Of a DNA stretch of 64,000 nucleotides, positions 38,195 to 46,985 are shown one piece after another (the first letter of the stretch is position 1; every line of letters begins with the position of its first letter). Origin of the DNA: SZAS-103 sp964640525 (lineage in GTDB: Bacteria > Pseudomonadota > Gammaproteobacteria > Xanthomonadales > Xanthomonadaceae); the NCBI GenBank assembly GCA_964640525.1, contig CAZXGS010000001.1, forward strand, positions 62,001-126,000. The letters run 5' to 3'. Under the pieces are notes generated by a model that saw nothing but the letters and a program-made list of their open reading frames with translations, had not been told where the DNA came from and searched no databases. The position numbers were made by a program, and so were the translations under genes.

Positions 38195-39595
38195 ATGCTG
38201 CCATTGGTCGCGCTGGTCGGCCGACCCAACGTCGGCAAGTCCACACTGTTCAACGCGCTCACACGCACCCGCGATGCGCTGGTCCACGACCAGCCCGGGG
38301 TCACTCGCGACCGCCACTACGGCGTGTGCAGGTTGCTGGAGGGCCATCCGTTCGCGCTGGTGGATACGGGCGGCTTGTCCGGCGAGGAGGCCGGGTTGGC
38401 CGGCCTGACCGCGCAGCAGGCGCGGGCAGGCGTGGACGAGGCCGACGTGGTGGTGCTGGTGGTCGATGGCCGCGAAGGCATGGCGGGTCTGGATCAGACC
38501 ATCCTGGCCTGGCTGCGCAAGAGCGCCAAGCCGCTGCTGCTGGTGGTCAACAAGACCGACGGCATCGACCCCCAGGCGGCGCTGGCCGAGTTCGCGCGGC
38601 TGGGAATTGCGGCGCCGCTGGCGGTGTCCTCCGCGCACCACCGCGGCATTCCCGAGTTGCTGGCGGCGATCGCCGCGCAGCTTCCCGATGCCACCGCCGA
38701 GGTCGCTGCGCTGGATCCGGAACGCCTGCGACTGGCGGTGGTCGGGCGGCCCAACGTGGGCAAGTCCACCCTGGTCAATCGCATGATCGGCGAGGAGCGC
38801 GTGATCGCCTCCGACGTGCCCGGCACCACCCGCGATTCCATCCGCGTGGATCTGGATCGTGACGGCCGCAAGTACCAATTGATCGATACCGCCGGCATCC
38901 GCCGTCGTGGCAAGGTCGAGGATGCGGTCGAGAAGTTTTCCGTCATCAAGACCCTGCAATCCATAGACGCCGCCCAGGTGGCTTTGCTGATGCTCGACGC
39001 CGGCGAGGGCGTGACCGAACAGGACGCCACCGTGCTCGGCCACGTGCTCGATTCCGGCCGGGCGTTCGTGGTGGTGGTCAACAAGTGGGACGGCCTGAGC
39101 ACCTACCAGCGCGAGCAGTGCGAGGCGATGCTCGCGCGCAAGCTGGGCTTCGTGGACTGGGCGCAGAAGGTGCACGTGTCCGCCAAACACGGCTCGGGCC
39201 TGCGCGAGCTGTTCAAGGCGGTGCACCTGGCCCATGCCAGCGCGAACCGCAAGTTCAGCACCTCCGAGGTCAACAAGGCGATCGAGATCGCCACCGAAGC
39301 GGTGCCACCGCCGGCCGTGCGCGGCCACGTCGCCAAGCTGCGCTATTCCCACCCGGGGGGCGAGAATCCGCCGACCTTCGTGGTCCACGGCAATCGCCTC
39401 AAGTCGCTGCCGGACAGCTACGTGCGCTATCTGGAGAACTTCTTCCGCAAGCGCTTCAAGCTGGTCGGCACCCCGGTGCGCTTCGAGTTCCGTGAGGGCG
39501 AGAATCCCTACGAGGGCCGCAAGAACACCCTGAGCCCACGCCAGCAGCGCGACCGCCAGCGGATGATCCGCAACGCCAAGAAGCGGTCATCGTAA
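38195..39595 (+). CDS. der: Ribosome biogenesis GTPase Der (EngA)
   Basis: Essential tandem GTPase of 50S subunit assembly. The 466-residue product has two G domains, each with GRPNVGKST (near residues 8 and 184) plus G3 and G4 motifs (DTGGLSGEE and NKTDGI; DTAGIRRRGKVE and NKWDGL), and a C-terminal KH-like domain (PPTFVVHGNRLKSLPDSYVRYLENFFR). The C-terminus is basic, as usual. Conserved neighbour of bamB. Confidence 0.97.
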   Translation: MLPLVALVGRPNVGKSTLFNALTRTRDALVHDQPGVTRDRHYGVCRLLEGHPFALVDTGGLSGEEAGLAGLTAQQARAGVDEADVVVLVVDGREGMAGLDQTILAWLRKSAKPLLLVVNKTDGIDPQAALAEFARLGIAAPLAVSSAHHRGIPELLAAIAAQLPDATAEVAALDPERLRLAVVGRPNVGKSTLVNRMIGEERVIASDVPGTTRDSIRVDLDRDGRKYQLIDTAGIRRRGKVEDAVEKFSVIKTLQSIDAAQVALLMLDAGEGVTEQDATVLGHVLDSGRAFVVVVNKWDGLSTYQREQCEAMLARKLGFVDWAQKVHVSAKHGSGLRELFKAVHLAHASANRKFSTSEVNKAIEIATEAVPPPAVRGHVAKLRYSHPGGENPPTFVVHGNRLKSLPDSYVRYLENFFRKRFKLVGTPVRFEFREGENPYEGRKNTLSPRQQRDRQRMIRNAKKRSS

Positions 39596-39757
39596 GGGCC
39601 GTGTGCCTTGCAAACAGGGGAGTCCTGGCCGTCAGCCCCGCGCGGGCGGGGATGCCGGTGTTCCGGATGACCCGCCTGCAGCCGTCGCGATGCGCTTGCA
39701 GGGTCCGCGGCGAGGGCGACCAACGCCGGCGGCAACCCGCATGACCTTCATCTTCAC

Positions 39758-40327
39758 GTGAACAGCACGTCCACCGCACTGACGCTCGGCCTGCTTGCAG
39801 GCGGTCGCGCCACACGCTTGGGCGGGATCGACAAGGCGTGGGCCGACTGGCGCGGACGGCCGTTGATCGCACATGTGCTGGATGCGCTGGCGCCGCAGCA
39901 TGCCTTCGCCGCGCGCTGGGTCAGCGTCAACCGCGACCCGCAGCGTTACCCGGCGCTCGGATTGCACGCCGTGGCCGACCGTTGCGCCGGCTTTCCGGGG
40001 CCATTGGCCGGTATCGACGCGCTGTTGGACGCCTGCACGAGCTCGCATCTGTTGACCTTGCCGGTGGATCTGCGCACCTTGCCGTCCGATCTCGTGCCGC
40101 GGCTGCTGGCCGCCGGAGCGGGCGGGGCAGTGGCTCGCGATGGCTCCGGCCTGCAACCGCTGGTGGCCGTGTGGCCGGTCGCGCGTGCGCGTCCGGTCGT
40201 GGCGGCCGCGCTGGCCAGCGGCGACACCGCGGTGCATCGCGTGGTTGCCGCACTTGCGCTGCCCGTCGTTGGCTTCCCCGACATCCATTTCGGCAACCTC
40301 AACACCCCCGCGGACTTCGACGAATGA
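39758..40327 (+). CDS. mobA: Molybdenum cofactor guanylyltransferase
   Basis: Adds GMP to molybdopterin to form the guanine dinucleotide cofactor. The 189-residue nucleotidyltransferase begins with LTLGLLAGGRATRLGGIDKA, the GTP-binding signature (LAGG-x-x-x-R-x-GG-x-DK). Later motifs include RCAGFPGPLAGIDALL and GLQPLVAVW. It starts with GTG 39758 and overlaps moeA by 4 bp, so the Moco genes are coupled. Gap 39596-39757 shows nothing recognisable. Confidence 0.9.
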   Translation: MNSTSTALTLGLLAGGRATRLGGIDKAWADWRGRPLIAHVLDALAPQHAFAARWVSVNRDPQRYPALGLHAVADRCAGFPGPLAGIDALLDACTSSHLLTLPVDLRTLPSDLVPRLLAAGAGGAVARDGSGLQPLVAVWPVARARPVVAAALASGDTAVHRVVAALALPVVGFPDIHFGNLNTPADFDE

Positions 40328-41544
40328 ACGACCACGCCAAGTTTCCCAGCCGCATCACCTTCGCGCAGGCGCAGGCCATCGTTCGTCAGGTCGGACTCGC
40401 CGCTCGGCTGCCGATCGAGCGCGTGCCGGTCGCCCAGGCCGCCGGCCGGGTACTGGCGGAAGACGTACTGGCCACGATGGCCTTGCCGCCGTTCGCCAAC
40501 AGCGCGATGGATGGCTTCGCGCTGCGCGCCGCCGACAGCGCGGTCGGCGCGGTGCTGCGTCTGGCGGGCGAGCAGTTCGCCGGGCCCATCCAGTGCGTGC
40601 AGGTGGGGCAGGGCGAGTGCGTGCGGATCACCACCGGCGCGCCGCTGCCTGCCGGTGCCGATGCGGTGGTGATGAAGGAAATGGTGCAAGTCACCGCGGC
40701 TGGCGTTCACCTGTCCGAGGCCGTACCGGTCGGCCGCCACGTCCGTCATGCCGGCGAGGACGCGCAGGTCGGTGACCTGCTGTTGCGCGCCGGCGCGCCG
40801 ACCACCGCAGCCGGCGCCTCGCTGGCCGCCGCCGTGGGGCTGGCCGAACTTGCGTCCGCCAGGCGACCGACGGTGGCGGTGTTCACCACCGGCGACGAGC
40901 TTTGCCCTCCTGGCCAACCGCTGCTGCCGGGACAGATCCACGATTCCAACCGCAGCCTGCTGCTCAACTTGCTGCGCGCCGAGGGCATCGACCCGGTGGC
41001 GTGGCCGATCCTGCCCGATGACCCGGCACGCATGCGCGCGCTGCTGCGCGATGCCGGCGCGGCTTTCGACGTGATCATCACCTGCGGCGGGGTATCGGCC
41101 GGGGAGAAGGATCACCTGACCGGGATCGTCGCCGAGCTGGGCTGCATCCACTTCTGGAAGGTCGCGATCCGACCCGGAATGCCGCTGCTGTTCGGGCGCA
41201 TCGGGAATGCGCAGGTGCTGGGCCTGCCCGGCAACCCGGTGGCGGTGCTGGCCACCTTCCTGACTCTGGGGCGCCAGTTGCTGTGGCAGATGCAGGGCGC
41301 GGAGGAAGTCCACGTACCGATCCACGCGCGGCTGGCGACGGCGTTGGCCAAGACGCACGACCGGCGCGAGTTCCAGCGCGGCAAGCTCGCCCATGGGGAG
41401 GACGGCGTGCTGCGGGTGGCGCCGCATCCGGCCACGGCCTCGCACCGCCTGCGCGGCGCGGCGGACAGCGACTGCCTGATCGTGCTCCCGGAAGGCCCGC
41501 TGGACTGGCCGCAGGGGCAGGTGGTCCAGGTGCTGCGGTACTGA
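40324..41544 (+). CDS. moeA: Molybdopterin molybdenumtransferase
   Basis: Inserts molybdenum into adenylated molybdopterin. The 406-residue product shows PFANSAMDGFALRAAD, RITTGAPLPAGADAVVMKE, FTTGDEL, GQIHDSNRSLL, ITCGGVSAGEKDHL, KVAIRPGMPLLFG and GLPGNPVAVLATF, all typical of MoeA. The start overlaps the mobA stop (ATGA). The C-terminal domain is complete. Confidence 0.96.
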   Translation: MNDHAKFPSRITFAQAQAIVRQVGLAARLPIERVPVAQAAGRVLAEDVLATMALPPFANSAMDGFALRAADSAVGAVLRLAGEQFAGPIQCVQVGQGECVRITTGAPLPAGADAVVMKEMVQVTAAGVHLSEAVPVGRHVRHAGEDAQVGDLLLRAGAPTTAAGASLAAAVGLAELASARRPTVAVFTTGDELCPPGQPLLPGQIHDSNRSLLLNLLRAEGIDPVAWPILPDDPARMRALLRDAGAAFDVIITCGGVSAGEKDHLTGIVAELGCIHFWKVAIRPGMPLLFGRIGNAQVLGLPGNPVAVLATFLTLGRQLLWQMQGAEEVHVPIHARLATALAKTHDRREFQRGKLAHGEDGVLRVAPHPATASHRLRGAADSDCLIVLPEGPLDWPQGQVVQVLRY

Positions 41545-41554
41545 AATCCGCGGG

Positions 41555-41560
41555 CGATAA
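41555..41560 (+). promoter_or_regulatory. Candidate -10 element (GATAAT) of moeB
   Basis: GATAAT, within CGATAATGGC, lies 30 bp before the moeB start. The same ten bases occur upstream of folD at 43389. No strong -35 is seen. Confidence 0.3.
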
Positions 41561-41589
41561 TGGCGAATCGCCGTGTCGGCCGCGCATGC

Positions 41590-42726
41590 ATGAACGCTTC
41601 GTCCATCCCCGAAATCAGCCCCGCGCAGGCGCGCGAGCGCCAGCGCGACGGCGCGCTGCTGGTGGATGTACGCGAAGCCGATGAACGCGCGCTGGGCGTT
41701 GCCGAAGGCGCGCTGGGCGTGGCCCGTGCGGCGCTGGAGGCCGATCCGGGGGCCACCTTGCCCGATCGCGGCGCCGAGGTGTTGTTGATCTGCCGCAGCG
41801 GCGCACGCTCGCTGGCCGCGGCGCAGGCGCTGCGTGCGCAGGGTTACGCCAGGGTGGCCTCGGTGGCCGGAGGCACGCTGCGCTGGATCGCCGAGGGCTT
41901 GCCGATCACGCAAGCGGCCGGCGACGTCGACTTCTTCGAGCGCTACTCGCGCCACCTGAAGCTGCCCGAAGTCGGCGAGGCTGGCCAGCGCACCCTCGAA
42001 TCGGCGCGCATGGTGCTGATCGGCGCCGGCGGGCTGGGTTCGCCGGCTGCGTATTACCTCGCCGCGGCGGGCGTTGGAACGCTGCTGCTGGCCGATGATG
42101 ATGTGGTCGACCGCAGCAACCTGCAACGCCAGATCCTGCACACCGACGCGCGGATCGGCATGCCCAAGGTGGAATCGGCGCGCCTGGCACTGGCCGCGCT
42201 CAATCCGCGCACGCGTATCGAGGGCATCGGTACGCGGGTGACGGCAGCCAACGTCGAGTCGATTCTGGATGGTGCCGACGTGGTGATCGACGGTGCCGAC
42301 AACTTCGCCGCACGCTACCTGCTCAACGATGCCTGCGTGAAGCTCGGCAAGCCGCTGGTGTATGGCGCCGTGCACCGCTTCGAGGGCCAGGTGAGCGTGT
42401 TCGATGCCGGCCGCCGGCGCGGGCGCGCGCCGTGTTATCGCTGCCTGTTCCCGGAACCGCCGCCGGCCGAGGCGGCACCGAACTGCGCGCAAGCCGGTGT
42501 CCTTGGCGTGCTGCCGGGGGTGATCGGCCTGCTGCAAGCCACCGAGGCAATCAAGCTTGTGCTGGGACTCGGCGAGCCGCTGGCCGGGCGCCTGCTGCAC
42601 TTCGATGCCCTGGGAATGCGCTTTCGCGAAACCCGGCTCGCGCCCGATCCGGAATGCCCGCTGTGCGCGCCGGGGCGATCTTTCCCCGGCTACATCGACT
42701 ACGGCGCGTTCTGTGCCGGCGCGTGA
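41590..42726 (+). CDS. moeB: Rhodanese-fused molybdopterin synthase adenylyltransferase MoeB
   Basis: Activates the C-terminus of a sulfur-carrier protein (MoaD/ThiS type) by adenylation. Residues 1-110 form a rhodanese domain with the active Cys in LLICRSGARS. The rest is an E1-like domain: LIGAGGLGSPAAYYLAAAG (ATP site), DDDVVDRSNLQRQIL, DGADNFAARYLLND, and zinc Cys pairs in CYRC and CPLC. ATG 41590 gives 378 residues; ATG 41560 is an upstream alternative. The rhodanese fusion, here at the N-terminus, could deliver sulfur directly. Confidence 0.92.
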   Translation: MNASSIPEISPAQARERQRDGALLVDVREADERALGVAEGALGVARAALEADPGATLPDRGAEVLLICRSGARSLAAAQALRAQGYARVASVAGGTLRWIAEGLPITQAAGDVDFFERYSRHLKLPEVGEAGQRTLESARMVLIGAGGLGSPAAYYLAAAGVGTLLLADDDVVDRSNLQRQILHTDARIGMPKVESARLALAALNPRTRIEGIGTRVTAANVESILDGADVVIDGADNFAARYLLNDACVKLGKPLVYGAVHRFEGQVSVFDAGRRRGRAPCYRCLFPEPPPAEAAPNCAQAGVLGVLPGVIGLLQATEAIKLVLGLGEPLAGRLLHFDALGMRFRETRLAPDPECPLCAPGRSFPGYIDYGAFCAGA

Positions 42727-42780
42727 AGGCGATGCACGGGCGTGATGGCACGCCGGCGCATCCGCGTCGCGCGATGCCGA

Positions 42781-43005
42781 TCAGGCCGGCTTGACCGGCT
42801 TGGCCGTGGTCGCGGTCGTGGTGGCGTCCTGCTTGGTCCGCCGCTTGCCGCGCGGATCCAGTTGCACACCCAGCACGGCATTGCAGTGGATGCAGCAGAA
42901 GCTCAGGCAGCGCGCCTTGCTCTCGTTTTCGACGATGCCCACGATCGACTCGATGCGCGCATGCAGCATGCGCTTGCCGCATTTGGGGCAGTTGCCCAGG
43001 TTCAT
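42781..43005 (-). CDS. Small zinc-ribbon protein of unknown function
   Basis: A 74-residue protein with C-x2-C (CPKCGKRM) at residues 6-9 and a second C-x2-C (CCIHC) about 35 residues later, a typical zinc ribbon. The basic, Thr/Ala/Lys-rich tail (GKRRTKQDATTTATTAKPVK) is probably disordered. ATG 43005 has AGGGA about 7 bp upstream. It lies 41 bp downstream of the DUF1244 gene and may share its transcript. Function not known. Confidence 0.7.
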   Translation of the reverse strand: MNLGNCPKCGKRMLHARIESIVGIVENESKARCLSFCCIHCNAVLGVQLDPRGKRRTKQDATTTATTAKPVKPA

Positions 43006-43046
43006 GGTGGTTCCCTCGGTGCTGTCCTTGGTCGATGAGGTGACGT

Positions 43047-43370
43047 TCAACCCGCGTGCTTGCGTTGCGCGGCTGCGAAGGCGGCCAACTGCCCTGGCGT
43101 CGCTTCCTTCTGGAACGTCTGCTTCCAGTCGGCGAACGGCATCCCGTACACCACGTCCCGGGCGGCATCCTTGCCCAGTGGCCGACCCCTGGCCTGCGCC
43201 GCTTCACGATACCAGTCCGCGAGGCAATTGCGGCAAAAACCGGCGAGTATCATCAATTCGATGTTCTGGACGTCAGCACGCTCGACGTTGAGATGGTGCA
43301 GCAGGCGGCGGAACGTGGCCGCCTCGATGGCGGTGGTTTCGGGGTCGGAGGCGGCGTGCGGGGAGTCCAT
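43047..43370 (-). CDS. DUF1244 family protein
   Basis: A 107-residue protein matching the DUF1244 family: EAATFRRLLHHLNVERADVQ, NIELMILAGFCRNCLADWY, DVVYGMPFADWKQTFQ and ATPGQLAAF. The conserved Cys pair (FCRNCL) could bind a metal. The family is common in proteobacteria but has no known function. Divergent from folD, 57 bp away. Confidence 0.85.
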   Translation of the reverse strand: MDSPHAASDPETTAIEAATFRRLLHHLNVERADVQNIELMILAGFCRNCLADWYREAAQARGRPLGKDAARDVVYGMPFADWKQTFQKEATPGQLAAFAAAQRKHAG

Positions 43371-43389
43371 GCGCGTGCGGCGGATCGGC

Positions 43390-43395
43390 GATAAT
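43390..43395 (+). promoter_or_regulatory. Candidate -10 element (GATAAT) of folD
   Basis: GATAAT within CGATAATGGC, 33 bp before the folD start, in the gap to the divergent DUF1244 gene. Same motif as at moeB. Confidence 0.3.
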
Positions 43396-43427
43396 GGCCG
43401 ACTCTAGCGCAGTGGCGACGCCTTCGC

Positions 43428-44300
43428 ATGACCACCTCGACCCACCCGGCCCGCATCCTCGACGGCAAGGCGATCGCCGAACAGTTGCTCGATGCCCTGG
43501 CGGTGCGGGTGCGGGCGCGGATCGACGCCGGCAAGCCGCGACCCGGGCTGGCGGTGGTGCTGGTCGGCAACGACCCCGCCTCGGCGGTGTACGTGCGCAA
43601 CAAGCGTCGCGCCTGCGCCAAGGTTGGCATCCACACGCTCGATTTCGATCTGCCGGCGGGCACCGGTGAGGCCGAGTTGCTGGCGCTGATCGACCGCCTC
43701 AACGCCGACCCGGCGGTGCACGGCATCCTCGTCCAGTTGCCGCTGCCGGGCATCGCCGACGCCAGCCGCCTGATCCACCGCATTGACCCGCGCAAGGACG
43801 TGGACGGCTTCCACCCGGAAAACGTCGGCCACCTGGCGCTGCGCCAGTTCGGCCTGCGCCCGTGCACGCCGCGCGGCATCACCACCCTGCTGGCGTGGAC
43901 CGACCGCCCGGTGCGTGGCGCCAGTGCCACCGTGGTCGGCGTGTCCAACCACGTCGGCCGCCCGATGGTGCTGGAGCTGATGATCGCCGGCTGCACGGTG
44001 ACCAGTTGCCACAAGTTCACTCCGCCCGAGGTGCTGCGCCGGCACGTGGGCGAGGCCGACATCCTGGTGGTCGCGGTCGGTCGTCCCGGCCTGATCCCCG
44101 GCGCCTGGATCAAGCCCGGCGCGGTGGTGATCGACGTGGGCATCAACCGCCTGGACGATGGCCGCCTGTGCGGCGACGTCGGCTTTGCCGCAGCCGCCGA
44201 GCGCGCAAGCTGGATCACCCCGGTGCCCGGCGGCGTCGGCCCGATGACCGTGGCCACCCTGATGCAGAACACGGTGGAGGCCGCCGAGGCGGTCGATTGA
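43428..44300 (+). CDS. folD: Methylenetetrahydrofolate dehydrogenase / methenyltetrahydrofolate cyclohydrolase
   Basis: Bifunctional one-carbon enzyme interconverting methylene-, methenyl- and formyl-tetrahydrofolate. The 290-residue product has YVRNKRRACAKVGI (catalytic Lys after Tyr), GILVQLPLPG, PRKDVDGFHPENVG, PCTPRGI, the NADP site VVGVSNHVGRPM and TPVPGGVGPMTVATLMQNT. In the cofactor site SNHVGRP replaces the common SNIVGRP. ATG 43428 is the natural start. Confidence 0.96.
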   Translation: MTTSTHPARILDGKAIAEQLLDALAVRVRARIDAGKPRPGLAVVLVGNDPASAVYVRNKRRACAKVGIHTLDFDLPAGTGEAELLALIDRLNADPAVHGILVQLPLPGIADASRLIHRIDPRKDVDGFHPENVGHLALRQFGLRPCTPRGITTLLAWTDRPVRGASATVVGVSNHVGRPMVLELMIAGCTVTSCHKFTPPEVLRRHVGEADILVVAVGRPGLIPGAWIKPGAVVIDVGINRLDDGRLCGDVGFAAAAERASWITPVPGGVGPMTVATLMQNTVEAAEAVD

Positions 44301-44380
44301 TCCTGTCGCCGCCAGCCTGACGCGGCGACCCGTCGCGACCTACACTCCACGATTCACCCACCTGCAAGCGAGGGCCGGCG

Positions 44381-45532
44381 TTGAACCGCATCCAGACCAA
44401 ACTGCCCAAGGTCGGCACCACGATCTTCACCGTGATGTCGCAACTGGCGAGCGAGCACAAGGCCGTGAACCTCGGCCAGGGATTCCCCGATTTCGACACC
44501 CCGGCGGCACTGGTCGATGCGCTCGCGCGTGCGGCGCGCGAGGGCAAGAACCAGTACGGGCCGATGACCGGCTGGCCGGCGCTGCGCCAGGCAATCGCCG
44601 CCAAGACGTTGAAGCTCTACGGCTGCCGAATCGACGCCGATGCCGAGGTCACCGTGACCAGCGGCGGCAGCGAGGCGATCTTCGATGCGGTGCTCGCCTT
44701 GGTGCATCCGGGCGAGGAAGTGATCGTGCTCGACCCGTGTTACGACTCCTACGAGCCGGCCATCGACCTGGCCGGCGCGCGCGCCGTGCACGTGCCGCTG
44801 GATGCGCACGACTTCGGCGTGGACTGGCAGCGCGTGCGCGCGGCGATCACCCCGCGCACGCGGATGCTGATGATCAACAGCCCGCACAACCCGTCCGGCG
44901 CGATGCTCGGCGCGCAGGACATGGCGACGCTGGCGGACATCCTGCGCGACACCGACATCGTGTTGTTGTCCGACGAGGTTTACGAGCACATCGTGTTCGA
45001 CGGCGCCCGCCACGAATCGGTGCTGCGCCATCCCGAACTTGCGCAGCGCGCCGTGGTGATCTCCAGCTTCGGCAAGACCTACCACTGCACCGGCTGGAAG
45101 GTCGGCTATGCCGTGGCCCCGCCGGCGCTGAGCGCCGAGTTCCGCAAGGTGCGCCAGTACAACACCTTCTGCACCTTCACGCCGGCACAGGTGGCCCTGG
45201 CGCAGATGCTCGAGAAGCACCCCGAACACCATGAGCAACTGGGCGCGTTCTACCAGCCCAAACGTGACCATTTCCGTCAATTGCTGGGTCGCACCAGGTT
45301 CAAGCCGCTGCCGGTGCCGGGCGGCTACTTCCAACTGGTGGACTACTCGGCCATCAGCGACCTGCCGGATATCGAATTCGCGCGCTGGTTGACGGTCGAG
45401 CACGGCGTCACCGGCATCCCGCTGTCGCCGTTCTATGCGGTGCCTCCGGAGGGGCAACGCTTGATCCGGTTTTGCTTCGCCAAGAACGAAGCGACGCTGG
45501 AGGCGGCGGTGGAGAGGCTGGAAAAGGTCTGA
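44381..45532 (+). CDS. Class I aminotransferase, methionine/glutamine-pyruvate type (YbdL-like)
   Basis: PLP aminotransferase of 383 residues. Motifs: NLGQGFPDFDTP, NQYGPMTGWPALRQA, TSGGSEAIFDA, SPHNPSGA, LLSDEVYEHIVFDG, the PLP Lys in SSFGKTYHCTGWKVGY and IRFCFAKNEATL. These fit methionine/glutamine transaminases such as E. coli YbdL. An omega-amidase gene lies downstream on the same strand: together they would run the glutamine transaminase-omega-amidase route, in which the amidase removes the keto-glutaramate product. It starts with TTG 44381. Confidence 0.88.
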   Translation: MNRIQTKLPKVGTTIFTVMSQLASEHKAVNLGQGFPDFDTPAALVDALARAAREGKNQYGPMTGWPALRQAIAAKTLKLYGCRIDADAEVTVTSGGSEAIFDAVLALVHPGEEVIVLDPCYDSYEPAIDLAGARAVHVPLDAHDFGVDWQRVRAAITPRTRMLMINSPHNPSGAMLGAQDMATLADILRDTDIVLLSDEVYEHIVFDGARHESVLRHPELAQRAVVISSFGKTYHCTGWKVGYAVAPPALSAEFRKVRQYNTFCTFTPAQVALAQMLEKHPEHHEQLGAFYQPKRDHFRQLLGRTRFKPLPVPGGYFQLVDYSAISDLPDIEFARWLTVEHGVTGIPLSPFYAVPPEGQRLIRFCFAKNEATLEAAVERLEKV

Positions 45533-45570
45533 GGCGGGTGATGGTCGGGGGCGCTGCCGGTTCGCGAAAA

Positions 45571-46040
45571 GCGTGGTTCGACAAGCTCACCACGAACGGC
45601 ATTGGATGCGAGAAGCGTGATTCGACGGGCTCACCACGAACGGCGTTGGATGCGAGAAGCGTGGTTCGAAGGGCTCACCACGAACGGTGTTGGATACGAG
45701 AAGCGTGGTTCGATGGGCTCACCACGAACGGCGTTGGATGCGAGAAGCGTGGTTCGACAGGCTCACCACGAACGGCATTGGATGCGAGAAGCGTGGTTCG
45801 ACGGGCTCACCACGAACGGCATGGTGAGGGTGTCGGGCCGGACTTGCCGGTGGGTGTTTCGGACATGCGATAGGCGTGGTTCGACGGGCTCACCACGAAC
45901 GGCATTAAATGCGAAAGGCGTGGTTCGACGGGCTCACCACGAACGGCATTAAATACGAAAGGCGTGGTTCGACGAGCTCACCACGAACGGCATTAAATGC
46001 GAAAGGCGTGGTTCGACAGGCTCACCACGAACGGCATCGT
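45571..46040. repeat. Tandem array of ten 44-bp repeat units
   Basis: Ten units begin with GCGTGGTTCGACGGGCTCAC (allowing substitutions) and continue CACGAACGGC plus a variable ATTGGATGCGAGAA or ATTAAATGCGAAAG tail. Units start at 45571, 45615, 45659, 45703, 45747, 45791, then after a 39-bp interruption at 45874, 45918, 45962 and 46006, a constant 44-bp step. Two subtypes of tail form two blocks. The core is the same dispersed repeat seen singly elsewhere. The array is open in all three forward frames over long stretches but encodes no recognisable protein. Confidence 0.9.
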
Positions 46041-46179
46041 GTGGGCGTCGCTGCGGGCCAGGCGGAGGGCGTTGCGGGCATCACGGCAATGCGCGCGTAC
46101 GCGTATTTCCAGGCGGGGGGTTGCCATGACACGGCACCTCCTTCAGGCTCGCCACAGGCAGCCTCGAAGGTTCATGCGC

Positions 46180-46977
46180 ATGAAAGACCTCCGCGTTTCC
46201 CTCGTGCAGGGCGACACCCGTTGGCACGATCCGGCGGGCAACCGCGACTACTACGGCGATCTGATCGAGCCGCTGCGCGGTCATACCGACTTGATCGTGC
46301 TGCCCGAGACCTTCACCAGCGGCTTTTCCAATGAGGCCATCGGCAACGCCGAGACCATGGACGGGCCGACCGTTGCATGGATCCTCGCCCAGGCCCGGGC
46401 GGCCAAGGCCGCGGTGACCTGCAGCGTGCAGCTGCGCACCGAACAGGGTGTATTCAATCGGTTGCTGTTCGCCAAACCGGACGGCACGCTGTTGCACTAC
46501 GACAAGCGCCATCTGTTCCGTTACGCCGGCGAGCACGAGCGTTACGCCGCCGGGCACGAGCGGCTGACCGTCGAGTGGCGTGGCTGGCGCGTCTGCCCGC
46601 TGGTCTGCTACGACCTGCGTTTCCCGGTGTTCGCGCGCAACCGCCTGGATGTCGAACGCAAGGGTGGACTCGACTACGACCTGCTGATCTTCGTCGCCAA
46701 CTGGCCGGCGGTTCGCGCCTACCCGTGGCGCACGCTGCTGCGCGCACGCGCAATCGAGAACCTGTGCTACGTCGCCGGCGTCAACCGCGTGGGCAGCGAC
46801 GGCAACAAGCTCGATTACGCCGGCGACAGTTCGATCATCGATTTCCTCGGCCACCCGGCCAGCGAGTGCGGCGATCGCGAAGTCGTCTCGACCACGACCC
46901 TGCTCGCCGAGGCCCTCCTGGCGCACCGCCAGCGCTTCCCGGCGATGCTCGACGGGGACGCGTTCACGCTGGGCTGA
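46180..46977 (+). CDS. Omega-amidase (YafV/Nit2 type carbon-nitrogen hydrolase)
   Basis: A 265-residue nitrilase-superfamily amidase. The catalytic triad is visible: Glu in VLPETFTSGF, Lys in HYDKRHLFRYAGEHE and Cys in PLVCYDLRFPVFARN. YNIKRHLF-like and the GEHERYAAG segment match omega-amidases, which hydrolyse alpha-keto-glutaramate and succinamate-type amides. The position after a glutamine/methionine transaminase supports this. ATG 46180 is preceded by AAGG at 9 bp; ATG 46174 is possible. The tandem array separates it from the transaminase, so joint transcription is uncertain. Confidence 0.9.
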   Translation: MKDLRVSLVQGDTRWHDPAGNRDYYGDLIEPLRGHTDLIVLPETFTSGFSNEAIGNAETMDGPTVAWILAQARAAKAAVTCSVQLRTEQGVFNRLLFAKPDGTLLHYDKRHLFRYAGEHERYAAGHERLTVEWRGWRVCPLVCYDLRFPVFARNRLDVERKGGLDYDLLIFVANWPAVRAYPWRTLLRARAIENLCYVAGVNRVGSDGNKLDYAGDSSIIDFLGHPASECGDREVVSTTTLLAEALLAHRQRFPAMLDGDAFTLG

Positions 46978-46985
46978 TCCGAATC

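Noticed and set aside
45602..45952. Repetitive protein encoded by the tandem array
   Set aside because: Several frames stay open only because the 44-bp repeat lacks stops; no start signal and no conserved protein.
45571..46040. The regular array as a CRISPR
   Set aside because: Units are a 44-bp continuous tandem repeat with no unique spacers, variation is scattered across the unit, and no cas genes lie nearby.
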